Assembly (NCBI GenBank): GCA_040235505.1
Contig: JBECKW010000205.1
Span: 1 to 13,894 of the forward strand
Direction of reading: 5' to 3'
Source: JBECKW01 sp040235505
GTDB lineage: Bacteria; Desulfobacterota; Desulfobacteria; Desulfobacterales; JAFDDL01
DNA length: 13,894 nt
Below are positions 1 through 7,495 of this stretch, one piece after another. Within the stretch, counting starts at the first letter, position 1. Each line of letters opens with the position of its first letter. Position numbers and translations under genes: made by a program. The notes under the pieces were generated by a model. That model searched no databases and had not been told where the DNA came from. It worked only from the letters and a program-made list of their open reading frames with translations.

Positions 1-30
1 GTTCTCCGCGTCTCTGCGCCTCTGCGGGAA
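1..30. repeat. Degenerate octamer repeat (CTCTGCG-type) upstream of bioB
   Basis: The first 30 bases hold about three imperfect 8-9 base units of the form (T)CTCNGCG, reading CTCCGCGT, CTCTGCGC and CTCTGCGG. Low-complexity CTCTGCG/TCTGCGCC strings recur in intergenic regions of many bacterial genomes. The left end is cut by the window, so the full array length is unknown. It lies 20 bases before the bioB start and outside its ribosome binding site. Confidence 0.5.
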
Positions 31-50
31 ATAATTCTGGAAGTAAAAAA

Positions 51-1037
51 ATGGACAGAAAAGCGTTTTTATCGCTGGCGGAAAAAATTATTGAGGGCCA
101 CGAGCCGGGACATGAAGTCTATCGCGAGCTTTCGGAGGTGCCCGATGGCGAGGTTATGAAAATGCTTCCCGGCGCGGATCTTCTCAGGGAACATGCCTTT
201 GGGAGCCAGGTGCACCTTTGCACCATCTGCAACGGAAAATCAGGACGCTGCAGCGAAGATTGCCGCTTTTGCGCCCAGTCCGGCCATTACCATACGGGCG
301 CAGCGGTCTATCCCCTGATGGAAGAAGAAAAAATGGCCGAAATCGGAGTGACCATCGCCAAAACACCGGTTAACCGGTATTCCGTTGTGACCACAGGAAG
401 GGGACTCCCATCGGAAGAGGCGGCACGAGTCGCCCGGGCCCTTAAAACAGTTAAGGCGGCGGGAATTCATACCTGCGCATCTCTTGGTGTTCTGGAAGAA
501 GAAGAACTCCGAATGCTTCAGACTGCTGGAGTGGACCGGTACCACCATAACCTCGAGGCCGCCGAAAGCAGATTCCCGGAAATCTGCACCACCCATCCCT
601 TTGAAGCCCGGGTTTCGACGATCCGGCGGGCCAAGGGCCTGGGGATGAGCGTGTGCGCCGGGGGAATTTTCGGCATCGGAGAAACCGACGCCCAGGTGCT
701 GGAACTCGCCCTCACCCTCAAGGAGCTTGGGGTGGACGCGGTACCCATCAATTTCCTCGTACCGATTCCGGGGACGCCCCTTGAGCGCACTCCACGGATC
801 TCCCCCCTGAGGTGCCTGAAGATCATCGCCTTGTTTCGTTATGTGCTGCCGGCCCGGGAAATCATCATCTGCGGCGGCCGGGAGGATAACCTGAAGGAGC
901 TTCATCCCCTGGTGTTTATGGCAGGCGCCAGCGGCATCATGACCGGGAATTATCTGACCGCCGCAGGGCGCAGGCTGGAGGATGATCTTGCCCTCCTCGA
1001 TCGGCTGGGGCTTTCGGCAAAAACAAAGGGCGCCTGA
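51..1037 (+). CDS. bioB: Biotin synthase (radical SAM), obligate-anaerobe-type cysteine pattern
   Basis: Inserts sulfur into dethiobiotin to form biotin, the last step of biotin synthesis, in the cytoplasm. The radical-SAM motif C-x3-C-x2-C is Cys67, Cys71 and Cys74 (in SGRCSEDCRFCAQS), followed by TIM-barrel motifs such as YHHNLE (164-169) and VCAGGIFGIGET (201-212). The 328-residue length is normal. Aligned by eye to E. coli BioB, the ligands of the auxiliary [2Fe-2S] cluster are only partly kept: Cys97 is Ser111, Cys128 is Cys142, Cys188 is Cys202, and Arg260 is Ile272 with a new Cys274 two residues on. Two extra cysteines, Cys57 and Cys60, precede the SAM motif. This pattern resembles the BioB class of obligate anaerobes with an auxiliary 4Fe-5S cluster. 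The ATG start has GGAAG seven bases upstream. No other bio gene is visible, and the gene converges on degP. The family call is certain; the cluster type is inferred. Confidence 0.96.
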   Translation: MDRKAFLSLAEKIIEGHEPGHEVYRELSEVPDGEVMKMLPGADLLREHAFGSQVHLCTICNGKSGRCSEDCRFCAQSGHYHTGAAVYPLMEEEKMAEIGVTIAKTPVNRYSVVTTGRGLPSEEAARVARALKTVKAAGIHTCASLGVLEEEELRMLQTAGVDRYHHNLEAAESRFPEICTTHPFEARVSTIRRAKGLGMSVCAGGIFGIGETDAQVLELALTLKELGVDAVPINFLVPIPGTPLERTPRISPLRCLKIIALFRYVLPAREIIICGGREDNLKELHPLVFMAGASGIMTGNYLTAAGRRLEDDLALLDRLGLSAKTKGA

Positions 1038-1060
1038 GCCGAAGCTGCGGGCACCCTTTG
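1024..1060. terminator. Weak hairpin between convergent bioB and degP
   Basis: The arms 1024-1034 (CAAAGGGCGCC) and 1050-1060 (GGCACCCTTTG) pair over 11 positions with one C/A mismatch. The left arm overlaps the bioB stop codon. No T run follows on either strand, so intrinsic termination is doubtful. A second 7-base inverted repeat, TCAATCC/GGATTGA, lies at 1071-1077 and 1097-1103, close to the degP stop. Confidence 0.3.
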
Positions 1061-1117
1061 GTGATTGCCGTCAATCCGCGGAGGGGGGTGTTCCTTGGAT
1101 TGAAGACAAAGGGGTTG

Positions 1118-2599
1118 CTACGGTTTTATATTGATCACGAGATAGCCGCCATTTTGCCTGTGGATGAACATGCTGATGGTATCCTTGTCTCCCACCTTGC
1201 TCAGGGCCTTGTCATAGTCATCCACCGATTTGATGGCCTGGTGGTTGATTTCCTTTATGATGTCACCGGTCTGGAGCCCCGCTTCAGCGGCTTTGCCGTT
1301 TTGGGCCAGTGCGGTCACGATGACACCTTCGGTTTCCGAAAGATTGTAACGCTGCACCATGTCCGGGGTGATATCCGACACGCGAACCCCCAGGCTTCCC
1401 CCGGTGGGTTCGTTGTTTTGTTGATTGTTTTCATTACTAGCGGTCAAATTTTCCGGACGTTTCCCGATTTCGACCTTGAACTTCATTGTTTTTCCATCTC
1501 GTATCACCACAACGTCGGTTTTGCTTCCCACCGGAATATCGGCCACCATCCGTGTGAGATCCCGGGAATCTTCGACCTTCTTCCCATCCATTTCAACAAT
1601 GATGTCCTGGGCCTTGATACCGGCCTTGTCGGCGGGATCTCCCGGTTCCACACTTGCCACCAGGGCGCCCTTCTTGTCCTTCATGCCGTAGTATTTGGCA
1701 AGCTCATTTGTCAGATCCTGAATGCTGACGCCCAGCCAGCCCCGGGTGACGGAGCCATTGGCCTTGAGCTGCGCCACCACCCCCTTGGCCAGGTTGATGG
1801 GGATCGCAAAACCAATCCCGGTTCCGATGTCCACGATGGCCGTGTTAATGCCGATGACCTTGCCGTTCATGTCGATGAGGGGGCCGCCGCTGTTTCCGGG
1901 GTTGATGGAAGCATCGGTCTGGAGAAAGTCGTCATAGGGACCTTCCCCGATGACCCGCCCCTTGGCGCTGATGATGCCGGCCGTAACGGTCTGCGCGTAG
2001 CCGAAGGGACTTCCGATGGCCACCACCCAGTCGCCGACATTCAAGGCGTCCGAATCTCCGAGCTCCGCTACCGTGAGCGGCTCATCGGCATTGATTTTGA
2101 TGAGAGCGATGTCCGTGTTCTTATCCTTTCCCACCACGGTGGCGGGATATTCCTTGCCGTCTTTCAGCGTTACCGTGATATCGGTGGCATCGTCCACCAC
2201 ATGGTTGTTGGTGACGATATAGCCTTCTTTACCGACGATAAAACCGGAGCCCAGGCTGGTCTGCTTATATTCCCTGGGGACGGAATTACCGAAAAATCTT
2301 TGAAAAAAATCATTCTGATCATTCTGGGAGTCATCCTGCTGACCCCACGGATTCTGGAAATATTGACCATAGTTCTGGGGACTGACCTTCTTCGTGGAGG
2401 TTACCTTGATGTTAACGACCTCATTGCTGACCTTTTTGGCGACATCGCTGAAGCTTGGCGGCGCGTTCAGTGGTGCGGCGGCTTGGCTCACCGTTGCCGT
2501 GAATGCCAGCATTAGAAAGCAAGCGAGGATTGCCATGGACAGCTGCCAGAACCGGATATCCTGCCGATTTTTTAGTGTTAATGCCTGTGTGCCGATCAT
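1118..2599 (-). CDS. degP: Periplasmic serine protease, DegP/HtrA (Do) family
   Basis: An HtrA-type protease and chaperone that degrades misfolded proteins in the periplasm. It has an N-terminal signal peptide with a hydrophobic core at about residues 20-37 and likely cleavage near SQA-AAP (about residue 40). A trypsin-like domain covers about 45-280 with the triad His133 (in TNNHVV), Asp163 (in NTDIALIKI) and Ser237 (in NPGNSGGPL). Two PDZ domains follow, at about 285-375 and 400-490, joined by an Asn/Gln-rich linker (about 388-397). At 493 residues it matches two-PDZ DegP/DegQ/MucD proteins; the sequence alone does not separate these. A Gln/Asn-rich insert (about 75-99) sits in the LA-loop region. 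The start ATG is preceded by GAGGTGA (minus strand, 2604-2610). It is a single gene, convergent with bioB and divergent from the helicase; no convincing sigma-E promoter was found upstream. The long plus-strand frame over this gene is a shadow. Confidence 0.95.
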   Translation of the reverse strand: MIGTQALTLKNRQDIRFWQLSMAILACFLMLAFTATVSQAAAPLNAPPSFSDVAKKVSNEVVNIKVTSTKKVSPQNYGQYFQNPWGQQDDSQNDQNDFFQRFFGNSVPREYKQTSLGSGFIVGKEGYIVTNNHVVDDATDITVTLKDGKEYPATVVGKDKNTDIALIKINADEPLTVAELGDSDALNVGDWVVAIGSPFGYAQTVTAGIISAKGRVIGEGPYDDFLQTDASINPGNSGGPLIDMNGKVIGINTAIVDIGTGIGFAIPINLAKGVVAQLKANGSVTRGWLGVSIQDLTNELAKYYGMKDKKGALVASVEPGDPADKAGIKAQDIIVEMDGKKVEDSRDLTRMVADIPVGSKTDVVVIRDGKTMKFKVEIGKRPENLTASNENNQQNNEPTGGSLGVRVSDITPDMVQRYNLSETEGVIVTALAQNGKAAEAGLQTGDIIKEINHQAIKSVDDYDKALSKVGDKDTISMFIHRQNGGYLVINIKP

Positions 2600-3149
2600 A
2601 AAATCACCTCATTTTTCGCTTTGTTTCGCCCGAAGATGCCGCCGGCGAAAAGTTATTGAAAATATGTCCCGGTTCTAAGCAGTACGCCGACCGTGACCTG
2701 TTTCGATTTCTCCCGGATCATCCTGCATCTGCTTTCGTCTTCTTGATCTTGAAAAACGTCCGGTCGTCCGGCACCTGATATATTCAGGCTGTTGTTTCTC
2801 AAGAGCAAGGGGTATGCCAATATCGGATCTGAGTTGTGAAAAGATATTTTCAACATCCTGAATTCAGTATGTAATATATAATCATTCACCGTACCCGGTC
2901 AACAATGCACAAAAATAATAGAGGATGAATTCATAGGAAATCGGGTCCAAAGTATCCAGGCACGAAAAAGTGATGCTTATTATCTGGGTAAAAAGTATAC
3001 ATGATAACGCCGGAGAAAAAAAGAAGAAATCAAATATTCGATACGGCCCTTCTGTTGACACCCGGGGTACCTTTTTTTATATTCTTTAATTTTAAGGTTA
3101 TTCCTGATCGGTTTATAAAATTGCGGAAAGTCAGAAGGCTCAAAGAACT
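2600..3149. other. 550-base divergent intergenic region (degP / SNF2 helicase)
   Basis: No credible gene was found here; the short open frames lack ribosome binding sites and family features. It holds the degP ribosome binding site (2604-2610, minus strand), three related dyads, and the helicase promoter (3055-3083). The dyads are CCTGA-N5-TCAGG at 2774-2788, CTGAATTCAG at 2858-2867 and ATGAATTCAT at 2925-2934. The region is more AT-rich than the flanking genes, as expected for regulatory DNA. A degP promoter probably lies in its left half, but I could not place -35 and -10 boxes with confidence. Confidence 0.6.
3055..3083 (+). promoter_or_regulatory. Sigma-70 promoter of the SNF2 helicase operon
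   Basis: TTGACA at 3055-3060 and TATATT at 3078-3083 are separated by exactly 17 bases, a full -35 match and a five-of-six -10 match. Transcription would start near 3090, giving a leader of about 60 bases before the helicase ATG at 3150. The helicase ribosome binding site is probably GAAGG at 3134-3138. Confidence 0.75.
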
Positions 3150-6146
3150 ATGCCACCTGAAATCAACATTCCAAGGGACCGCCTGGAGTTTCATCGCAAT
3201 GCATTGGCCCTTTTCCCCGAGCCGGAAGACCGGACAAACGGCATTGCCGTCCTGATCGGCGGCAAAGGCAAGCCGGATGCCGAAAGGTTTTGCAGTTGCA
3301 AGGGTGCCCGTGGAAAAACCTGTTCCCATATCTTGAATCTGAGCCGGATCGCCAAAGGTCTTGCGGACGAGAACGGTCGCCTTCGACTCAACGAAGACTT
3401 CCGCAGCGGACATTGGTTTGCCCTCGCCGTCATCCTGGCAGATGGTGACAAAGAGACGCCCGATTCCGTCCAGATCCAAAAGGGGGAAGATAGAACGGGT
3501 ACAACCGTTCGGGTATATAGCGCCAAGGGGAAAGAGATGGGGATGTTCTACCCTCGAAAGCCCCATATCCGCAGGCTGTTGGAGCGGTGCGGCAACCGTC
3601 CGTCCACTCCCGTCAGTCCGACAAACGACCGACGTGATCACCGGGGCGTCGTGCTGAAGCGCCTGGCGCGTTTGACCCTGTCGGAAAACGAACGGATCAT
3701 GGTGATGAGGGGCTTTCGTTCCCGCATTCAGGGGCTCGAGGAAAGTTTCTGGTTTTTTGTCACCTATCATCATTTCATGGAATACGGTAACAATCTGCGC
3801 TTCCGGGCCGATATGGACACGGCCTCGGCCCGCCTCATGCTTCGCGCGGAAGCCGAGAGCGGGCCGGTATTCGATATCCCGGTGCCCCAGACGCAGACAA
3901 GAGCGGTTCTGGAATGGTTCGGACGTTTTCTGCCCGGGCATCCCGCGCCGCCGCTCCATCCATCGTCCCTGCGTCCGGTGTTCCGGGTACGGCTCACCGA
4001 AGAGAGGGATCTGGAAATCCTTCCATTTTTTGAGCTTGCCGGGTCGGGCGACGATCCGCCCCGATATTTTGCCGAAGATGTTATTGAAAAGGCCCGCTTT
4101 ACGGATATTGTCTATCTGGAGACCCTGGAGGCCTTTATCCGGGTGGAGTCCCTTGACCGGGAGCATAGAGCGCGGTGGACCGAAAGAATACGGATCAAAC
4201 GGGAACGGGTCCCGGCGTTTCTGGATCAGTTTCGGAAAACCCTGGCGGCGGGGCCTTACGTGATCGACCCGTCGGTGGAAGCCCTCAGGATTTTCAAGAC
4301 GTATGAGACATCGGCAATCCATCCGAGAGCCATCAGCCGGGACTGGTGCTGGTTGTCGGTGGATTATGGATTCGGGAACAATACAATTTCACTTGCCAGC
4401 ATTTTAAAGGCAAAGAAAAGCAAGCAGCGGTTTATCGAAACACCGGACGGGTGGGTGGACGTTCAGTCCGAAGTTTTGGAAGGACTCGACAGTCTGCTGG
4501 ATTTATGTGGATCGGAAACCGAAGAGGACGGCAAAAAGTCCCTTAAGCTTTCACGGGTGGATGTGTTCCGACTGCACGCCGCCCACGAAGATCCGCCGGA
4601 AATCACCGGTGGAAAAGACCGGAGGGAGATTCTTCAGAATATGCTCGCGCTGAAAACCTCGCGCGACCTGCCGGTGCCGGTCGGCTTGAAATCACGTCTT
4701 CGAGCCTATCAGCAAAATGGTGTCGAATGGGCTTGGTTTTTATACGAAAACAGACTGGGAGGGATTCTGTGCGATGATATGGGGCTTGGCAAAACGCACC
4801 AGGCCATGGCCCTGATGCTGTGTATCGAAGCGGACGAAAAAAACAAAGCGCCGTTTCTGGTGGTATGTCCCACCACGGTACTCAGCCATTGGCAACGCAA
4901 AATCGAAATGTATGCACCCGATTTGAAACCGGCCCTGTACCATGGCCCGGGAAGAGACTTCGAACAGGCCCGGGAAAACAGCCGGGTCATCCTTACATCC
5001 TACGGGCTTATCCGCCGGGACATCGATCACCTCCAGAAAGTTCAATTCCCCCTGGTAATTTTTGACGAGATTCAGCATATCAAAAACACGGGCACCCAGG
5101 CATACGGAGCCGCCCTGGCGCTGAAGGCCGGCGTCAAACTGGGGCTTACGGGCACACCCATTGAAAATTCTCTCGCGGATATCAAAGCACTGATGGACAT
5201 GGCGCTGCCCGGTTATCTGGGGTCGGACAGCGCTTTCAAGACCCGGTACATCACCCCCCTGAAATCAAATCTGGAGAGCCCCCGTCAGCATGAATTCCGC
5301 CGGCTGATTTCTCCATTCACATTGAGACGTCTCAAGGCGAGTGTTCTGCCGGAACTTCCGGAAAAAATAGAAGACATTCGTTTCTGCAGGCTTCGCGGAG
5401 AACAGGTTCGGCTCTATCGGGATGCGGTCAGCTCCCAGGGACAGAGCCTCCTGGCTGCGCTGAAGGAGGAGGGGAGCAAGGTCCCCTATATCCATATTTT
5501 CGCCCTGCTGAATCTTCTCAAGCAGATCTGCGACCATCCTGCACTGCTGGACGAATCGGTGGAAAATTACCAGGAGTACAAGTCCGGCAAGTGGGAACTT
5601 TTCAAAGAGCTGCTGGAAGAGGCCGTGGGCAGCGGCCAGAAAGTCGTTGTCTACAGTCAATTCCTGGGAATGATCCGAATCATTGAAGATCATCTGAAAA
5701 CACGGGAAATCGGATATGTCACCCTCACGGGGGCCAGCCGGAACCGTGGGGATATCATTTCCAGGTTCAACGAGGACCCGGACTGCCGGGTGTATGTGGG
5801 GAGCCTGAAAGCCGGCGGTACCGGTGTGGACCTGGTGGCCGGTTCGGTGGTGATTCACTATGACCGCTGGTGGAACGCGGCCAAGGAAGATCAGGCAACG
5901 GACCGGGTGCACCGGATCGGCCAGAAAAGAGGGGTACAGGTTTTCAAACTGGTCACCCAGGGCACGATGGAAGAAAAAATTGCAGCCATAATCGATAAAA
6001 AACGGAATCTTATGGATGCAGTAATCCGGGAGGACGATCCGGGACTCCTTAAAACGTTTTCAAGGGAAGAGTTGATCGATATCCTTTCAATCCCGATGGT
6101 GGAGGGGACGGATGAGGACATGGAGGATATCGGTGAAGAGGAGTGA
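3150..6146 (+). CDS. SNF2-family DEAD/H-box helicase with N-terminal SWIM zinc finger
   Basis: An ATP-driven double-stranded DNA translocase of the Swi2/Snf2 family, cytoplasmic, probably acting in DNA repair or remodelling of protein-DNA complexes. A SWIM zinc-binding motif, C-x-C-x7-C-x-H, is at Cys48, Cys50, Cys58 and His60. Residues 75-500 form a long region without motifs I recognise, typical of bacterial SWIM-SNF2 proteins. The motor follows: motif I DDMGLGKT (542-549), motif Ia VVCPTTVLSHW (571-581), motif II DEIQ (639-642, where DEAH or DEAQ is more usual), motif III LTGTP (666-670), motif V region GTGVDLV (890-896) and motif VI DQATDRVHRIGQ (914-925). All key catalytic residues look intact, and 998 residues is normal. 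It has its own sigma-70 promoter at 3055-3083. Its end overlaps the start of the TatD-like gene, suggesting translational coupling. The specific substrate is unknown. Confidence 0.93.
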   Translation: MPPEINIPRDRLEFHRNALALFPEPEDRTNGIAVLIGGKGKPDAERFCSCKGARGKTCSHILNLSRIAKGLADENGRLRLNEDFRSGHWFALAVILADGDKETPDSVQIQKGEDRTGTTVRVYSAKGKEMGMFYPRKPHIRRLLERCGNRPSTPVSPTNDRRDHRGVVLKRLARLTLSENERIMVMRGFRSRIQGLEESFWFFVTYHHFMEYGNNLRFRADMDTASARLMLRAEAESGPVFDIPVPQTQTRAVLEWFGRFLPGHPAPPLHPSSLRPVFRVRLTEERDLEILPFFELAGSGDDPPRYFAEDVIEKARFTDIVYLETLEAFIRVESLDREHRARWTERIRIKRERVPAFLDQFRKTLAAGPYVIDPSVEALRIFKTYETSAIHPRAISRDWCWLSVDYGFGNNTISLASILKAKKSKQRFIETPDGWVDVQSEVLEGLDSLLDLCGSETEEDGKKSLKLSRVDVFRLHAAHEDPPEITGGKDRREILQNMLALKTSRDLPVPVGLKSRLRAYQQNGVEWAWFLYENRLGGILCDDMGLGKTHQAMALMLCIEADEKNKAPFLVVCPTTVLSHWQRKIEMYAPDLKPALYHGPGRDFEQARENSRVILTSYGLIRRDIDHLQKVQFPLVIFDEIQHIKNTGTQAYGAALALKAGVKLGLTGTPIENSLADIKALMDMALPGYLGSDSAFKTRYITPLKSNLESPRQHEFRRLISPFTLRRLKASVLPELPEKIEDIRFCRLRGEQVRLYRDAVSSQGQSLLAALKEEGSKVPYIHIFALLNLLKQICDHPALLDESVENYQEYKSGKWELFKELLEEAVGSGQKVVVYSQFLGMIRIIEDHLKTREIGYVTLTGASRNRGDIISRFNEDPDCRVYVGSLKAGGTGVDLVAGSVVIHYDRWWNAAKEDQATDRVHRIGQKRGVQVFKLVTQGTMEEKIAAIIDKKRNLMDAVIREDDPGLLKTFSREELIDILSIPMVEGTDEDMEDIGEEE

Positions 6147-6957
6147 GGCGCCGGCCGGTATCATCGATTCACATGTTCATCTGCGGCTTCTGGCCAGGTA
6201 TAACCCGGAACGCATCGACTGGCTCATGGGCCATGGCTGCTCCGTGATTTCCTGGGCCTTCGGTGGAAACTTCGCCTCGGTTTCCGGCTTGACGCAATAC
6301 CTTCGGGACCGCCAGGTCGTTTTTAACGAGTTGAGGCGGCACGGACTTGACTGCTACCACCTCAGCGGCATTCATCCGAGAAAGATTCCGCCGAACCTTC
6401 GGCCCGAGGACGTGCCCGATCTGCTTGCCCCTTTCCTGGAGGTCCCGGAATGCCTGGGGATCGGCGAAATCGGGTTGGAAACCGGCAGCTCCCGCGAACA
6501 GGAATTTCTTTGTGCCCAGGTGGAATTCGGCCTTTCCCTCGCCCGTCCGGACCTGCGGTTCGGCATTCACACCCCCAGGCAACAGAAATCGAAAATTACC
6601 CGTCAGCTCCTCGATCTATTGAAACCTTACGAGAGCCTTGCCGCCGTAGCGGTCATCGACCATTGCTCTCCGGAGACCATCGACCGGGTCCTTTCCGACG
6701 GCTATCATGCCGGTATTTCGCTAAGCCGCACCAAATCATCCGAAGAAGACCTGCTACGGATGCTGGCCGCCTTTCATCCGGAGTCGAATCGGATTATGTG
6801 CAATACCGATTCCAGTCGTGACTTCCATGAAGACCTCGTGCTGGCTTCCCAAAGCGGGAAAATCGAAAAACGTGTTGCGGAAAACGTTTTTTATGGAACT
6901 GCGGCACGTTTTTTCGGCATATCGGGTCAAACGGGAAAAGATGACGGTCCCTTTTAA
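6112..6957 (+). CDS. TatD-like metal-dependent TIM-barrel hydrolase
   Basis: A predicted metal-dependent hydrolase of the TatD/amidohydrolase superfamily. Metal-binding signatures are in the expected order: HxH at His21/His23 (DSHVHL), His88 (SGIHP), Glu119 (GEIGLE), His153 (GIHTP), His184 (IDHC) and Asp233 (NTDSS). It looks closer to the divergent TatD-related TIM-barrel proteins (COG1099-like) than to classical E. coli TatD; that placement is by eye. Two starts are plausible: ATG 6112 with GGAGGGG at 6101-6107, overlapping the helicase by 35 bases, or in-frame GTG 6133 with GGAGG six bases upstream, overlapping by 14 bases (274 residues). Either overlap implies co-translation with the helicase, so a linked DNA-processing role is reasonable but unproven. 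A hairpin with a T run starts right at the stop codon. Confidence 0.82.
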   Translation: MRTWRISVKRSEAPAGIIDSHVHLRLLARYNPERIDWLMGHGCSVISWAFGGNFASVSGLTQYLRDRQVVFNELRRHGLDCYHLSGIHPRKIPPNLRPEDVPDLLAPFLEVPECLGIGEIGLETGSSREQEFLCAQVEFGLSLARPDLRFGIHTPRQQKSKITRQLLDLLKPYESLAAVAVIDHCSPETIDRVLSDGYHAGISLSRTKSSEEDLLRMLAAFHPESNRIMCNTDSSRDFHEDLVLASQSGKIEKRVAENVFYGTAARFFGISGQTGKDDGPF

Positions 6958-6982
6958 AGTCATTGACGCATCAGTGATTTTT
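6956..6982 (+). terminator. Rho-independent terminator after the helicase/hydrolase operon
   Basis: The inverted repeat AAAGTCATTGA (6956-6966) and TCAGTGATTTT (6971-6981) pairs over 11 positions, two of them G-U in RNA, around the tetraloop CGCA. The right arm runs into a T tract (TTTTT). The arm begins inside the TAA stop codon. It separates this operon from the blaI promoter only about 20 bases downstream. Confidence 0.55.
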
Positions 6983-6999
6983 GCATAGGTAGAAATACT

Positions 7000-7028
7000 T
7001 TGACAAATAGTGACTACATCTGTAATAT
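7000..7028 (+). promoter_or_regulatory. Sigma-70 promoter with overlapping BlaI/MecI-type operator
   Basis: TTGACA (7000-7005) and TAATAT (7023-7028) are spaced by 17 bases. Lying over the spacer and the first -10 bases is the perfect dyad TACA-TC-TGTA (7015-7024). This matches the TACA-N2-TGTA core of BlaI/MecI operators in staphylococci, where repressor binding also covers the promoter. It precedes the BlaI homologue by about 95 bases, so the unit is almost certainly autorepressed. I saw no second TACA-N2-TGTA elsewhere in the window. Confidence 0.8.
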
Positions 7029-7118
7029 TAGACATGCTATGAATAATCCGTTTGGTCGATGTTGTCCCTGTTGACCAAAATACTGAAAATTTCCAGCTGT
7101 ACCGGAGATGGAGATCCT

Positions 7119-7487
7119 ATGAAATCAATGCCGAAAATATCCGAATCCGAATGGTTTGTCATGAAGGAGATTTGGGGAAAAAATCCGATTACCGCCAATG
7201 ATATTGTCGAAGCGCTATCCGAAACAAGCACGTGGAGCCCGAAAACCATTAAAACCCTTTTAACGCGACTGGTGAAAAAGGGGGCAGTGGGCTTCGAGAC
7301 GGGCGGAAGGGAATATCATTATTTCCCCCTTATTGAAGAGGCTGTTTTATTAAAAGAAGAGAGTCGATCCTTCCTGAAGCGCGTGTTCGGTGGTACCATA
7401 AAGCCCATGCTTGCAACATTGGTGGAGAGTGAAGAGCTGTCCGCTGAAGATATAGAAGAGTTGAAGCGTATTCTTGAGAAAAAATAG
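7119..7487 (+). CDS. blaI: BlaI/MecI-family winged-helix repressor
   Basis: A dimeric DNA-binding repressor of the BlaI/MecI/CopY family. The N-terminal winged helix has ISESEWFVMKEIWG (7-20) and the recognition helix WSPKTIKTLLTRL (39-51), nearly the same as in staphylococcal MecI. The C-terminal dimerisation helix is EELSAEDIEELKRIL (105-119). ATG 7119 is preferred over an upstream ATG at 7059: it has GGAG five bases upstream and gives 122 residues, the family length. The Asn-Phe bond cut by BlaR1/MecR1 in staphylococcal repressors aligns with Thr100-Leu101 here, so a different cleavage site or inactivation mode is likely. It lies 8 bases before the M56-TonB gene, behind a promoter with a matching operator. 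No beta-lactamase is nearby; the target is most simply its own operon. The symbol denotes family, not beta-lactam function. Confidence 0.92.
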   Translation: MKSMPKISESEWFVMKEIWGKNPITANDIVEALSETSTWSPKTIKTLLTRLVKKGAVGFETGGREYHYFPLIEEAVLLKEESRSFLKRVFGGTIKPMLATLVESEELSAEDIEELKRILEKK

Positions 7488-7495
7488 AGAGTGTC

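Noticed and set aside
240..905. A 221-codon minus-strand open frame inside bioB
   Set aside because: Shadow of the real biotin synthase frame; no ribosome binding site or motif.
1058..2515. A 485-codon plus-strand open frame opposite degP
   Set aside because: It lies fully antisense to a clear DegP with intact triad and PDZ domains, and its translation has no recognisable domain. It is a shadow frame produced by codon bias.
2959..2981. A GGCACGA string resembling a sigma-54 -24 element before the helicase
   Set aside because: No GC lies ten bases after the GG. The TTGACA-N17-TATATT promoter explains the gene better.
3030..4322. A 430-codon minus-strand open frame opposite the helicase N-terminus
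   Set aside because: Antisense to the SWIM-SNF2 gene, rich in Arg, Pro and Gly, with no family features; it also crosses the helicase promoter.
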